From positions 157,780,920 through 157,844,919 of the forward strand of contig NC_039358.1 of the NCBI RefSeq assembly GCF_003573695.1: a DNA stretch of 64,000 nt, read 5' to 3'. The notes beneath the pieces were generated by a model. The model saw only the letters and a list, made by a program, of their open reading frames with translations, was not told where the DNA came from and ran no database searches. Shown piece after piece: positions 22,305-33,553 of the stretch. Each line of letters opens with the position of its first letter. The stretch's first letter is position 1. The DNA comes from Papaver somniferum (lineage: Eukaryota; Streptophyta; Magnoliopsida; Ranunculales; Papaveraceae). The position numbers and the translations under genes were made by a program.

Positions 22305-23420
22305 CACAACTAGTTCAAATGACTCAAATGAAACTAGTTATGGAGTTGTTCAATTGTTTATATTCTCATAGAAGTATACAAGACACAATTGAAGCAAAAT
22401 CGATTTTGATTCACTCGAAACAATTCATGAACATTATAGCCACGGTTTGCAAAAGATTGCATTCTTTATTATATAAATTTATTTTTTCATGAACAAACCG
22501 ATTTTAGAACTTAACCCACTCAAGTATGCAAACGGGTACACATACTTAGAATTCCGGACTTGGTTTGGGTTCGCCAGTATGCGAATAGGTACGCATACTG
22601 TCGTACATGACCAACCTCAGTTGAATTCCCGGACTTGAATTGTTAAGCCGGTACGCGTACGGGTATGCATACTAAGTTCCCAGACTTCAACTATCAAACC
22701 AGTACGCATACGGATATGCATACTATGGTACCCGGACTTTGAAGAACTTTCAACAGTTAGCATACAAGTACGCATACGGTGCTATATCCAATCAATGGTT
22801 AATTTTCCTAAACTCCATGTTAATCATTAAAACATTATTAGAAGACAAAAATAGCTATCTCACACAAACTATTAGCTTCAAAGCAATTATCAAGTGATCA
22901 ATAGATCAATACGAAACATTCTGAGTCTAAATCAAATGACTGTCTCACACAATCATGTAAGATGTTACCAGGTGATTTTCACATGATCATCTTTTGACTT
23001 TCGTCAAGAATATAAGATGAAATTGGTTAAATCGAAAGCTTACCAACACATATTTCGAGAAATATGCATGTAGGCGAGTTAAACTCAGCTCGAAATATCA
23101 AATGCGTATAAAATAAAGTGTATATAGCTATACGACTTTTGTCTCAATAGGAGATAGAATAAAAATAGAATTTTGAGTGATAGATGAGTTCAAGTCTTCA
23201 CATACCTTCTGTTGATGAAGATCCACAAGCTCCCCTTAATAGTTCTTCGTCTTCAATAGATGAACGCTGTGAAGTCTAATGTTCAACTACACATTCTATC
23301 CTAATTCGAGACATAGCTATAAGTAGACTAGAAATCAAGACTTATAGTTTTGGCAACTAAACTTGACAAACAAGCTTGAGATAGCGATGCTTGCGAGTTC
23401 GACCAAGCAGTGCTCTAACA
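22305..23420 (-). mobile_element. Copia-like LTR fragment, copy 1
   Basis: Matches 48580-49711 over its whole length. On the minus strand it starts tgttagagcactgcttgg, a typical LTR opening. About 0.7 kb of its 3' end is missing where LTR3 begins, so the Tat-like array probably inserted into it. It contains a minisatellite at 22525-22790 (four or five units around gtacgcatac with ccggac spacers). Assignment to Copia (SIRE-like) is from general appearance only. Confidence 0.55.
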
Positions 23421-24139
23421 AAGAGAGAGAGATCAGAGAATTTTAGGGTTTGAAGAAGAATTGCTCTGAGAGGTTATGAAAAAGTTGTGTTGTAGCTTGG
23501 AGAAATAAATGACATATTTGTAGCTGAATTCTCTAATCTCAGGTCGGTGAAGATAAGGATTGTTTACCGTGCCAGGCTGAGAAATTCTCCCGTCTCTTCA
23601 GGAATAGATATAGATAAAACAGGTTGAGTTTATCTCATTATTCCACCGGCTTTACTCTCTTATGCGGTGAGAAATAGGCCAAGTATTTCTCAAACATGTC
23701 GTAGACCGCCATACCAAAATCCTAATTGATATCCCCCCATTCGTGTGAAGCTGAGTCAACCTTTGTGATGATGTGTTGACAGAGATATATTCTCTTTAGC
23801 CCAGTTGGCAAAGATAGAGAGATATTCTCTCATTTGTGAGAATGACTAGGATGAGTCAAGTGAAATGGCATGGAATGCCTCAAGAATCGTGTGTAGAGTG
23901 TGAGAGGAGATGAGGTCGAGCTCTCTCTCTCCATGGTCGGTCACATATGTCATGTGGAGACCGTATTATTGCTTTTAGGTCCCTTTGTTGAGCATGCGGA
24001 GATCAAGAGAGCTTATCCACGTTTTTGTATAGACATGTTTATTTCAGGCTCAATTTACTAGCCGTGAGTGTGTTTGAGCGGCTGAGAAATAGGCTTGAGC
24101 CCTTGGTAAGGCGTGTGCCTATTATGGGGAATATTCGGC

Positions 24140-24430
24140 CCTGTCTGAGATTTCCCGAGAGATTTGAATCTCACTGAGATTTTGGGAGAGATGTAAATCT
24201 CTCAGGGATTGTGAAAAGAGACGTGAATATATATCTTTGAGATTTTATGGGGAGATGTGTATGTCTCCGGGATGTTGAGAAGAGAGTGAATCTCTTTAGA
24301 TTTTATAGAGAGATGTGAATCACTCCGGGATTTTGATAAGAGATGTGAATCTTTTTGAGATTTTATGGAGAGATGTGAATCACTCCGAGATTTTTATTGA
24401 CGGATCTGAATCTCTCTGTGGTCAGCTGAG
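24140..24430. repeat. Minisatellite of gagagatgtgaatc units
   Basis: Seven or more degenerate units of about 35-45 bp built on gagattttatggagagatg and tgaatctctc, inside the diverged LTR. Confidence 0.65.
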
Positions 24431-24519
24431 ACTCGTCTTGAAGAGAGAGAAAGGGATTTGTGCGCCCGATTAATGTCTCTGCGAGACTTTGGATCACTTG
24501 TCTTTACCCAGCGTATCTT

Positions 24520-25090
24520 GCAGAGATGTACTAGGAATCAACTGTGTCCATATGATGGGGCCGACAAGACCAGTGTATCTCCTAAGGATGTTCTAGGAGT
24601 TTGTCGAAAGTGTTCGGAGGATGAATAACCAGTGTATCTCGCGGGGATGTATTTGAAATTATTCGGAAGCCTCGGTAAGTTGAGTCAGAGCCTAGAGTAG
24701 ACATGACCAGTGTATCCCGCGATGATGTACTAGGAATCAGTCCTTGATCTCAAATAGGGTGAGTCGTGCTTACAAGAGACATGTATATCTCCACTCTGGG
24801 TCATAAGTCCGTCGGGGACCTTTTTACGCATCTAGAGAGCCTACATGACCAACAGTATCTCGTCGAGGATGTATACTAGGAATCATGGCATCACAATCAG
24901 CTGCGTCTCGCGAAGACATGCTGTAATTATGGTTGTTCTGGTTCATAAGTCTGTCGGGGACGTTTTACGCTCTACAAAACCTACGTGACCAGCAGTATCT
25001 CGTCGAGGATGTGCGCTAGGAATCAACAGCATCACGACCAGCAGTGTCTCACAGGGACGTATATTAGAAATCGTGGCTATGGGTGCCATG
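24520..25090. repeat. Interspersed gaccagtgtatctcg repeats
   Basis: At least eight occurrences of gaccagtgtatctcgcgggg-like sequence followed by atgtactaggaatca, irregularly spaced (60-150 bp). The short repeat ctcgtcgaggatg is palindromic at its centre. Confidence 0.6.
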
Positions 25091-25184
25091 AGGACCAAGG
25101 GCTTAATTTCTCCCGTGATAGTTGAGTTTTGTCTATGGTCTTGAAATGACACCTTTGACCCTTATCCAAATTTCACCATCTACA

Positions 25185-26486
25185 CTAACATAGGAAAAGA
25201 AAAATAATGGTGGACAACTAGGCTTGTTTAGTCATCTCCAGAGCAGAGCGCATAGAGCTCCAAAAATTTAATGGAGATGAGCAAAGCTACTTGGTCACTA
25301 AAGAAATAACAAAAGCCGCAAGTGTTATACACCTCATGTTGTTTGAATCGATCCACATTATCCAACACGGAGTTGGTGACTTGTAATGATTTAATAAAGT
25401 AGAAACTTCTTGTATATATGGGCGACTTAGCTTAAAAATTATAAGTCTTTCCATATGCACTTTGAAACGCTCCACAAAAGAACTAACATATAACACAAGA
25501 ATACAAGCTTCCACCAAAAAAAGCATAGTGACAACTTCACATCATCACATACACGCCCTTCAAATATCCCTACATGAAGAATTAACGCTTATGCCCAAAC
25601 ACACGCAATCTGATAAAACGTCCCACATATAAGGAAATCGTCTTTTCAAAAAGCTTTAACTCATAATTATCCAAGTCGTTATCGGGAACTTGATGTAATG
25701 AATATTTGCTAGCCAAGAGATCTCAGTAAATTTAGAAGAAAATAAAATTGATTATAAGTTGACATATAAGCTTCGACTTGAGGACTAAACCCCAATCACG
25801 ATGATGAGTACAGAGATATACTCTGACGCTAGAGATAGGGGACTACGATTCTCGCGTTTTGAGAAGGCGCTCTTTGTTGGTTAATCCCATATTATACATT
25901 TACCTTAGTCACCAAGTGGTGATGATTAACCCCTTGGTTGATTAATCCCACATGTACTGAGCATTACCAGCTAACCATCACACTAAGAAAAGTTTGGACT
26001 TAGGAACTTATTCTAAGTAATCATGATATTATGAGGAGACGCTATAAGACTTAAAGTTGGTGCAAAGACGACTAAATTTAGAGTTCACCCACTAGAACCA
26101 CCATATTGTTATATTATTTATTATAGAAAACCCCAGATGCGACAGTTGTATTGCAATCGTAAAATAAACACTAAGTGGAATCTAGCCCACATGGTAGCTT
26201 GAGGTCAATAATTATATGATAACATGAAGATAAGTTAGGATACAAGCGCTAGCAATAATACAAATTCACAGCTTCACATATGAAAGTTCAAAACATAGAT
26301 ACTCCATATGCAAATGACTCGTGGATGAAGATTGCAATAATTAGGGAAAAAAGGGATTTGAAACCACCAAGATTGGGGGTTTCCAGTACGTTGCAACTCG
26401 GGTACTGCCACAAGAGAAAATGGGACGTAATGTCAAGAGGATTTTGGAGCATGTGACTACTGGATAGACTGAGTGCCTAACCAAAC
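25185..26486. other. Non-coding remnant between two LTR elements
   Basis: AT-rich sequence with short minus-strand frames only (for example 25287-25526), without a recognisable domain. Its right end joins in the pre-insertion sequence to 29175 and following, where aggggacttaatgtaaatac resembles the PPT and LTR start of the Tat-like element on the plus strand. It may therefore be internal DNA of an old Tat-like element. Confidence 0.35.
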
Positions 26487-26862
26487 TGATGTAGTACATC
26501 TTTCTCTGTATCAACAATGATTGTTGATCCTTTTATTCTATATCAATTGTAACAGTTGACCTCATGCTTTTGGATCAACTATGACTGTTGATCCCTTACG
26601 TCAGTTTAAGTTAGTTTGCTTCGCAAGTATTTCCTTTTCTAGTTTTCGTCAAACTCTTTCCTTTAATCAGTTCATGTAAGTCTATATAAAGGCTGGAACT
26701 CTTGTTTACAAGACAGATCTTATTACACATCTTATTATCAATATTATTATCAAGTTTGTTTATCAATCTTTTGTCTTAGAATCTTGATCCTAGAATCAGT
26801 TTTCTATAAGTTTCTGACGAAACTTAAACCTATCCTTGGTACCCCTGTTCTGTGCTACACTA
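26487..26862 (+). repeat. 5' LTR of small element
   Basis: 376 bp, beginning tgatgtagtacatc and ending gtgctacacta. The TATA box tatataaa is at 26683-26690, leaving about 170 bp of R-U5. The distal part has short inverted motifs such as caacaatgattgttg. Confidence 0.88.
26683..26690 (+). promoter_or_regulatory. TATA box of small element, 5' LTR
   Basis: tatataaa followed by ggctgg. The identical box in the 3' LTR is at 28989-28996. Confidence 0.65.
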
Positions 26863-26877
26863 GTTTGTATCAGATAC
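26863..26877 (+). other. Probable primer binding site
   Basis: gtttgtatcagatac directly after the LTR. It shares gtatcaga with the tRNA-iMet site tggtatcagagc but has mismatches at the edges, so the primer assignment is tentative. Confidence 0.45.
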
Positions 26878-26973
26878 ATAGTTTTTAGATTTTTATCTAG
26901 AAACAGATCCTTTACACAGCTTCCGTAACAACTCAAAACCCTAAATTTTCAAACAAACTCACCTTTCTTTTCA

Positions 26974-28170
26974 ATGGGAGAAAAGTTGACACAGACGTAT
27001 GTTGATGCCATTGTCACAGCACTTGAAACAAAGCTCAGCGCAACACTTGAAACCAAGCTCAGCACAGCACTTGAAACCAAGCTCGACAACATATTTGAAA
27101 GGTCATTTAGTTCTTTAGAAACCAAGTTTGATAAGTTTATAGAGGAACTGGAGAGACCTAATCAGAAAATAATGCTTATAATGAAACATCATGTTAAGGA
27201 GTCACAAGATGATAAAGAAGTGTCGATGTCAACTCAAGAGGATTCGTCATCTTTTAATGATATTGTAGCTGTTTCAGCTGCATCTGTGGGCGAAGAAGAA
27301 AATCTAGTCGACAAGGTTTCGTATGATTTGTCAGCGATTAATGGTAAGTCATCGGAACTTCGTTTGGTATCTGCTGGTGTTGATATACCTGTTTTATCTA
27401 GGTTTGAAAATAATCAAGTTATTATTCATGAGAAAGCACGTATGATCTCTTATGTACACCCTAGTAAGATTGTTGATCTTAATTATCATAATTCGTTTGT
27501 GATAAATACGACTATGGCAATAAATTATAAACCATGGTTTCATACTTCTGTCTTTAAGCTTGATTGCCTATCTCAAAAAGGCATACCACCGGAAAATTAT
27601 TCTGGAAATATTCGTGGTTGTATTTTCTCAAAATTTTTGAAAATAACGTTAGACAGAGAGTTTTTAGAAAAGTTGCCTAATTTGACTAAATATGAAGACG
27701 TTGGTGTTTACATGAATGGCACTCTTGTGCAATGCTCTACGTTAAGAAAAATAAATAATATTTCTTGCCCAGTTGCACCTAATTTGGCGAATAGAGTCTT
27801 TGATAAGGGAAGAAGAGAAACTTTTGAATTAAAAGGGATGACTCAGTGTGTGACGACGAAGACCGAAATATTTCAATCAATTATTAATACCTTCGGAATT
27901 TTTGCTACGATAATATTTGTAGATACCACGGTTTATAGATGTAGATCTTCCAAATTCAAGGATGGGCGTGTTTGCTCCATGCTTGTTTGGTTGGGAGAAA
28001 CCATCGATTCAAATAATGGAATCACAATGTGTCTGGTACTCTACAAAGATGAAATTCAATTTATAATGGATGCCATCAGCGGTAGATCTAATGTTAAGGG
28101 TATGAGTGATATTAGTACATGGCCACTGGACCCTGAAACAAAGGACAAAAGCTTGGCCGAAGACGCGTAG
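26974..28170 (+). CDS. Orphan 398-aa protein of small LTR element
   Basis: The ATG at 26974 lies about 110 bp into the internal region and opens a 398-codon frame. Residues 14-65 form a predicted coiled coil. At its start are three near-exact copies of an 8-residue unit, ALETKLS(A/T) (DNA period 24 bp at 27019-27090), then SSLETKFDKFIEELE. Residues 70-100 are acidic and Ser-rich. Residues 105-385 look globular, with WFHTSVFKLDCL, KYEDVGVYMNGTLVQC and DGRVCSMLVWLGET. I see no CCHC knuckle, protease triad or polymerase motif, and I do not recognise the fold. An N-terminal coiled coil suits a structural Gag-like role; capture of a host sequence is also possible. The second frame overlaps its end. 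Confidence 0.7.
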   Translation: MGEKLTQTYVDAIVTALETKLSATLETKLSTALETKLDNIFERSFSSLETKFDKFIEELERPNQKIMLIMKHHVKESQDDKEVSMSTQEDSSSFNDIVAVSAASVGEEENLVDKVSYDLSAINGKSSELRLVSAGVDIPVLSRFENNQVIIHEKARMISYVHPSKIVDLNYHNSFVINTTMAINYKPWFHTSVFKLDCLSQKGIPPENYSGNIRGCIFSKFLKITLDREFLEKLPNLTKYEDVGVYMNGTLVQCSTLRKINNISCPVAPNLANRVFDKGRRETFELKGMTQCVTTKTEIFQSIINTFGIFATIIFVDTTVYRCRSSKFKDGRVCSMLVWLGETIDSNNGITMCLVLYKDEIQFIMDAISGRSNVKGMSDISTWPLDPETKDKSLAEDA

Positions 28171-28826
28171 TTACTGCAATTACCTCTGGAAGGCTCACAT
28201 CAGTCAATGGTTGTATGATTCAGAAGCTGCAAATTTTGGTTGGATATGGATTTGATCCATTTCCTTTTAATGTTGTAGCACAACAACACATATTTACGAA
28301 GAGGAAGGCATATGGTGAAGAACAACTTGATGACAAGGATTACTACTTTAAGCCTACATTTTTTTCTAACGATAAAGATGAGGTGCTGATTACAAAGGAA
28401 GAAATTTTTAGTTCCTTGCAATTGATTCTGAAATTCAAGGAGATAATCAATGTGATGGACCAGGAGAAGAGCGACTCAAACAAATGTGTTTTCTTTATGT
28501 TCGTAATCGTTATTTGTATGGTTGGTATCTTTGTGTTCGATCGAGGAAAACTTAAACACAACTCTTATGCTACTTTGAGACACATTTCTTGGATGCTTCG
28601 GTTTATGATCTTTAGAACTACAAGTTTTGTGTTTGATCGTGGTAAGTCGATAAACGTGATATCTACATTTTTCATGGAGGAAAAGAACTCGTATTCTTTG
28701 ATGACAACTCGAAGTCTAGAGCAATATATGGAGAAAATAAAGTTTTTCTTATTAGCTAACTCGAGGGCGAGTTTCTTTCAAGAAGGGGGGACTGATGTAG
28801 TACATCTTTCTCTGTATCAACAATGA
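28137..28826 (+). CDS. Second frame of small LTR element, unknown
   Basis: The first ATG is 28215, giving 203 aa, but the frame is open from 28137 and overlaps the end of the 398-aa frame by 34 nt in the -1 phase. A one-base indel in an originally single long frame, or a -1 frameshift, would join them. No canonical slippery heptamer is evident. Visible features: a Lys/Asp-rich part with KDYYFKPTFFSNDKDE, one hydrophobic segment (FFMFVIVICMVGIFVF, possibly membrane-spanning) and FVFDRGK twice. It runs through the PPT into the 3' LTR (ending at 28826). Codon quality looks lower in the last third. It may be a decaying remnant. Confidence 0.4.
   Translation, partial: NKGQKLGRRRVVTAITSGRLTSVNGCMIQKLQILVGYGFDPFPFNVVAQQHIFTKRKAYGEEQLDDKDYYFKPTFFSNDKDEVLITKEEIFSSLQLILKFKEIINVMDQEKSDSNKCVFFMFVIVICMVGIFVFDRGKLKHNSYATLRHISWMLRFMIFRTTSFVFDRGKSINVISTFFMEEKNSYSLMTTRSLEQYMEKIKFFLLANSRASFFQEGGTDVVHLSLYQQ
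28780..28792 (+). other. Polypurine tract of small element
   Basis: aagaaggggggac ends exactly at the 3' LTR start tgatgtag. Confidence 0.75.
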
Positions 28827-29169
28827 TTGTTGATCCTTTTCTTCTATATCAAATGTAACAGTTGACCTCATGCTTTTGGATCAACTATGACTGTTGATCC
28901 CTTACGTCAGTTTAAGTTAGTTTGCTTCGCAAGTATTTCCTTTTCTAGTTTTCGTCAAACTCTTTCCTTTAATCAGTTCATGTAAGTCTATATAAAGGCT
29001 GGAACTCTTGTTTACAAGACAGATCTTATTACACATCTTATTATCAATATTATTATCAAGTTTGTTTATCAATCTTTTGTCGTAGAATCTTGATCCTAGA
29101 ATCAGTTTTCTATTAAGTTTCTGACGAAACTTAAACCTATCCATGTTACCCCTGTTCTGTGCTACACTA
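28793..29169 (+). repeat. 3' LTR of small element
   Basis: 377 bp, nearly identical to the 5' LTR. Differences by eye: two in the first 65 bp, a c/t-to-g change near 29080, one inserted t near 29113, and two changes near 29141. Confidence 0.88.
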
Positions 29170-31815
29170 CAAACAGTCAGGGGACTTAATGTAAATACCT
29201 TGAAATTATGAGAAGGGTATAATAATTATTATACCCATGAGAGTAGTCATAGTGCGCTGAAAGAGCATAAAGCATCAAAATTATGCGTCATTTTAAAGGA
29301 TTTGAACCAGTCAAACTTCCTTGAAAAACAAGGGATGTCGTTTTTGTAATTAGTTATATCTCAAAGGCACATCTCAATCATAGTAAATAGAAAAGATGTT
29401 ATAAATCGAAAAAGCTAAGGTACAAAGAAGGGGATTGAAGGCTTGGTAAGAGGTATACTATTTTCTGGAGGAGAGCTGAACCCTTTTCATTTTCCAGGGT
29501 TTTACATATAGCCACCCTTAAAAGGCATCGTCGAACTTAATTGGGAGTGCATAGTGTTCACACAATGACAATCTTAAACATCATTCACCCATTTACTGCA
29601 AAGATCCACTCACAAGATATCGACATATGAACCATAATTAAGACTTGTGATAACCTCACCATCTTCATAAACGTAATCCCCCAGGTCGAGCTTTCTTAAA
29701 ACGGAAAATGAGTCATTTGTCCAAATATTTTTAAATCACAGTTCAAATGGATGAGTAAAAAATAGTTTGGATGAAATGACCAAAAAAAATAGCAAAGATG
29801 AAACTGGATTCATCCTAGCTTAAATTTAAAAAATAGTAAGGATGAAACTGGATACATCCTGTGTAAATTAAAAATAAGAAAAAATATTTGAAAATGGGCA
29901 CGATGAAATTGGTTACATCCTGCCTATTTTTACATTTTTATCCATTTAAACAGCATCAAAATCTAACTGTCCATTTCACCCAAGAATTGTTGATTTTGGT
30001 CTTTTTAACCAATTTTGTGTTCTTAAAATTACTATTCAAACAACTGCTATTTCCATTTTTATTTCCGTGAACATGACTCTGCACGAAGGCACAAGCTGAA
30101 GCGATGACATCTCTTCATGGGATCTTATTAGCACAAAGATTACATCTAGAGAAGAAACCAATCCCTGGTCCATCATATACCAACTATGATAATGGAATCA
30201 CAATGCTTGGTTAAAACAAAGTGGATAAAGTTTTTCTTTCCGTAGTTTCTTATTTACGCCACTAGAGGTCTTTACTCTTCATGAGATGACAATAGTAGCT
30301 TCCCTTTCAATTTTTTGTATGCTATATGTGCGCAAACAGAGGAGTCCAAATGGAAGCATGATATACGAATACACGCAAAGGGACAGTGTGTTTCAATTAA
30401 CTATCCCTTGCGAAATGGAGTAGAGAGGAGGTGAAGTAGGGAAAACCTACTATTCGAATAGGATTAAAAATACAGTAAATAGTTATGTTTTGCCTACTTC
30501 ACTTGAAAATAAAACTACCTACTTGGACGACAAATAATCAACCGCCAACTTCACTACGAAGTAGCGTTCTACTGCCCATAACTCATGCTCTAAAGTGTTT
30601 GATATAATGTGGACATAGCTTATCTCAAATTAGAGGACGGATCGGGTCACGAAAATGCTATATGACCAGCGGTTTAACCGCTGATTAACAGCTGATTCTA
30701 ATCTGGCAGTTACACGTCGTCGGCACATAGGAAAGTTAGATTTCCACGTCTTTAACACCAACAAAACAAAAGGCAATCAGATGAACTATCGGTCTTTCAA
30801 TAGACTGATTGTTGATTAGATTTAACTGCATCATGATTCAATAAAACTCTAGATCAATGTTTATAAAAAAAGAATTCTTATGAAAAGCCCGAAAAACCAC
30901 CATGGAGCGGATATAATGGAAAGAACCCGATTGTTGTTGAACTTTTGAATCTATACCACAAACAGAGTTTTCAATCCTTTATTAATGAAACAGGTTATAG
31001 TTTCAAGAGTTAGACATCACGGCAATCAAACAATGCCCAGACATTTTATAAACATTTTGGTACAAATACGAACTTGGTTTAGATAATTTGCTATACCATC
31101 TTTTGATTATAAACATGATTTTATATCTTTAATTTACACGTTCAAGGAAAGCATTACCTGACTTTCCACCAAAGAGTTAGCCTGAATGTCGAAATACAGA
31201 ACCCTAGAATTTCTTTGGAGAAGAATTGGGAAGACGATTAGTTATAACTCTAAGTTATTTAATAGTTCATCTCAACCGTTAGATTTAATAATTCATATTT
31301 TGGTTGTTGATTTTTGTGAATACGTGGATGATAAGGAAAATTTACTCTCTCCTCCACATGGCTGCCACTTAGGATTAGCTGTTAACTAGCTGTTAGCTAG
31401 CTGGTCAAGTAGCACGGTTGATCTGGTCACACGCTTAATATTACGTTATTTGACTCGAAATTTTCATCCCTTGGATTATAGAGTGTGAACGGTCCAGATA
31501 TCTTCGATTTCCACACTTTAGTTCCGGGTTTTTGACGAGTCGCCCGTGACTTTATCTTTTTAATTCGTTTTATTCTTCTCTCTTAGCGAAATCCCATTCC
31601 TCTTTCTCTTCTCTTCCACAGGCATAAAAATCTCACTCCCTTATTCTTCATAGGTATAAAATCAACTCCATCCGTTACAGATTGAACCATTTCTGCGAGA
31701 ATAACTAAATTACTACATCCAGTGCTCCAACATACGCAAATTTCTGCGAGAGTAACTAAATTCTGCGATAACGTTTGAAAGACAAAATCAAGAGCAAGAA
31801 GATTAAAAGAATCTG
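29170..31815. other. Non-coding stretch with short palindromes
   Basis: No gene is supported. A perfect 22-bp palindrome (gggtataataa and its complement) lies at 29215-29236. Three copies of gatgaaactggatacatcc-like sequence lie at 29797, 29841 and 29902; each can form a small ggatg/catcc hairpin. The frames at 29888 and 31186 have no support. The left end may be the start of an old plus-strand Tat-like LTR. Confidence 0.4.
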
Positions 31816-31944
31816 CTGGTGGAGTTCATATACATTCACATTTGAAGGTGGAGTTCATATACATTCACATTTGCTGGTGAAGTTCATATACATTCACGTT
31901 CGAACAAAAATCCAATCATTTGAAGGTGGAGTTCATATACATTA
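31816..31944. repeat. 29-bp tandem repeat
   Basis: Four copies of ggtggagttcatatacatt, the first three spaced about 29 bp apart with cacatttg or cacgttcg between them, the last after a 30-bp gap. Confidence 0.75.
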
Positions 31945-32485
31945 AAATCATGAATGACCCACTTTAATTCTTACTGACTGTTAGCTTACCTTCAACATGA
32001 TACCAAAACTAATACTACAATTATCAAGAGTTTCCATCTCATGACTGATTACCCAACTATTTATTAAGCTCGGACAAAAATTCGGCAGTTCAGGCCAATT
32101 ACGGGAATCAAAAACACCAATAATATTCAACTCTAAATCAAACCCTCTCTCTAAAAACCACCGAAACTCTTAAAATCACTTTTATCTCGTCCATTCATAT
32201 CGATATCTGGGCAACTATTCACTTCTTCTTCCCTACGTCTTGTCCAAAAACGATGTCCAAATTCCAAAACCACTCATATCCAAGATTCATAATAGGTATA
32301 ACATCTAAAAACTCCTAATCCTCCTCAATCAAATAACAAATTATTATCATCCCCAATGAATCATAATCTTCTATCCAATTTGCTTTCTGCTGATTAAAAC
32401 AAAATTGCTTTTTGTTGCGATAATTTTTTGGAAGGATATCAAACTATTGGTGATTGATTTTGCTATTTTACCTCTGAAGAATAAG

Positions 32486-32507
32486 AGCTAGCACTATGGT
32501 GCTAGCT
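32486..32507. repeat. Small perfect hairpin
   Basis: agctagcac and gtgctagct (9 bp each) flank a tatg loop. It lies about 80 bp before the longer hairpin. Confidence 0.6.
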
Positions 32508-32589
32508 ACCCCTTCCCTATCCCTCAAATGTAGGGAAGGATGGCGCATGAAAGGCAATCTTGCTATGGTGTCCTCTCATCCCTACACGA

Positions 32590-32692
32590 GACGCGTACTC
32601 AGTACCCGTATGAATAGTGCCAAACGCGTACTCAGTACCCGTATAAGTCAACTCGTTGACTTGACCAAAAAACGAGTACTGAGTACGCGTTT
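32590..32692. repeat. 21-nt-arm inverted repeat with an extra direct copy
   Basis: The arm aaacgcgtactcagtacccg (32622-32642) pairs with 32672-32692 with one mismatch over 21 nt. The 29-nt loop itself contains gtcaa ctcg ttgac. A direct copy of the arm, acgcgtactcagtacccgta, lies at 32591-32610. Confidence 0.65.
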
Positions 32693-32699
32693 CATAGGT

Positions 32700-33212
32700 T
32701 TAAGAGCACAGAAGCAGAGCTAGTCGACCATTCTTGTTTTCTTTATCCTTCTTCCCTATTTCTCTCCTCCTCAACGCTTTCGATTTGAAGACCTTGCTCT
32801 GCGATTTTGGAGCTCAAATTGAATGGGTTTGTTCATTAACATCCGGTGAAGCATTTACCTTCTTTAAATTCGTGGTTCATCATCAAAATCCTCCAAGGTG
32901 AGTGATTAAAAATTTAGGGTTTAAACTTTATTTGAGTTTGATTATGATTAAATTTGTGATGTGGGTCGATTACAATGCGTCATTGTATGTTGTTTGATAG
33001 TTCAGGACGTTGTTGATTGATTTTATGGTATTTTGTGGATTAAATTTATTTTTAAGTAACTATATATACCAAAGCTAATTTTTATTTATAAATTCCAGAA
33101 AAGTGTTGCTCGTTTAGGCTATCTTAACCATACATGCGACAATTTTCCGCATGAGGAATGTTATCAGCTGTTGAAAGAAACTTACGATAGCTACAATCCA
33201 TACGAAATATAG
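32700..33212 (+). other. Possible spliced transcript with a 37-codon end exon
   Basis: A pyrimidine-rich leader-like stretch (32725-32897) ends in a good donor, ccaag/gtgagt. An acceptor, ttccag, at 33098 opens a frame (33099-33212) encoding GYLNHTCDNFPHEECYQLL and ending YNPYEI. His and Cys spacing hints at a metal site, but I do not recognise it. The upstream exon has no long frame compatible with it. It may be a gene remnant. Confidence 0.22.
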
Positions 33213-33553
33213 TTATAACGTCGCATAGATGTTGTTGCATCATATGTTGATCAAGTCTTCAGAATACCAGTCCCGAAGAATGATTAAATTTGGATGTTTT
33301 ATCTTTAATTTATGTATTTTTCTGTTTTGTTGTGTGTTTCAACATTAGATGTTAATCAAGTCTCCGGAACAAGAATCCTGAAGAATGATTATATTTGAAT
33401 GTTTTATCTTATATTTATGTAATCTTTTATATTTAAGTCTTCTGGCAGTCCATATATGATCTGATGTTCTAGTTTTAAATTAAGATAAGTTTAACATAGA
33501 TAAAACTAAAATTCCAAAAAATAGACAACAATTTCGATTACACTTACCACGTG

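Larger units (their letters stand above)
23421..25184 (-). mobile_element. Diverged Tat-like LTR remnant
   Basis: It ends ccaccatctaca-like (tttcaccatctaca at 25171-25184) after acccttatcc, paralleling the end of LTR2/LTR3. It carries the conserved U3 block at 23698-23740 (gtagaccgccataccaaaa). The rest is unrelated to LTR1-3. No PPT is seen at 25185, so it is a solo or 5' LTR. Its other end is unclear because the Copia-like LTR abuts it. Confidence 0.5.
26487..29169 (+). mobile_element. Complete small non-autonomous LTR retrotransposon
   Basis: 5' LTR 26487-26862, internal 26863-28792, 3' LTR 28793-29169. The target duplication caaac is at 26482-26486 and 29170-29174. I count five substitutions and one single-base indel between the LTRs (about 98.5% identity), so the insertion is young. 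LTR ends are TG...TA (tgatgtag ... ctacacta), a known non-canonical form; the target duplication supports this limit. It has a PBS-like site, a strong PPT, a TATA box in each LTR, one long unknown frame and a second frame. No protease, reverse transcriptase or integrase was seen, so it needs a partner for movement. Confidence 0.88.

Noticed and set aside
29888..30070. 60-aa hydrophobic frame
   Set aside because: Phe/Leu-rich translation of AT-rich DNA with no start context or homologous copy.
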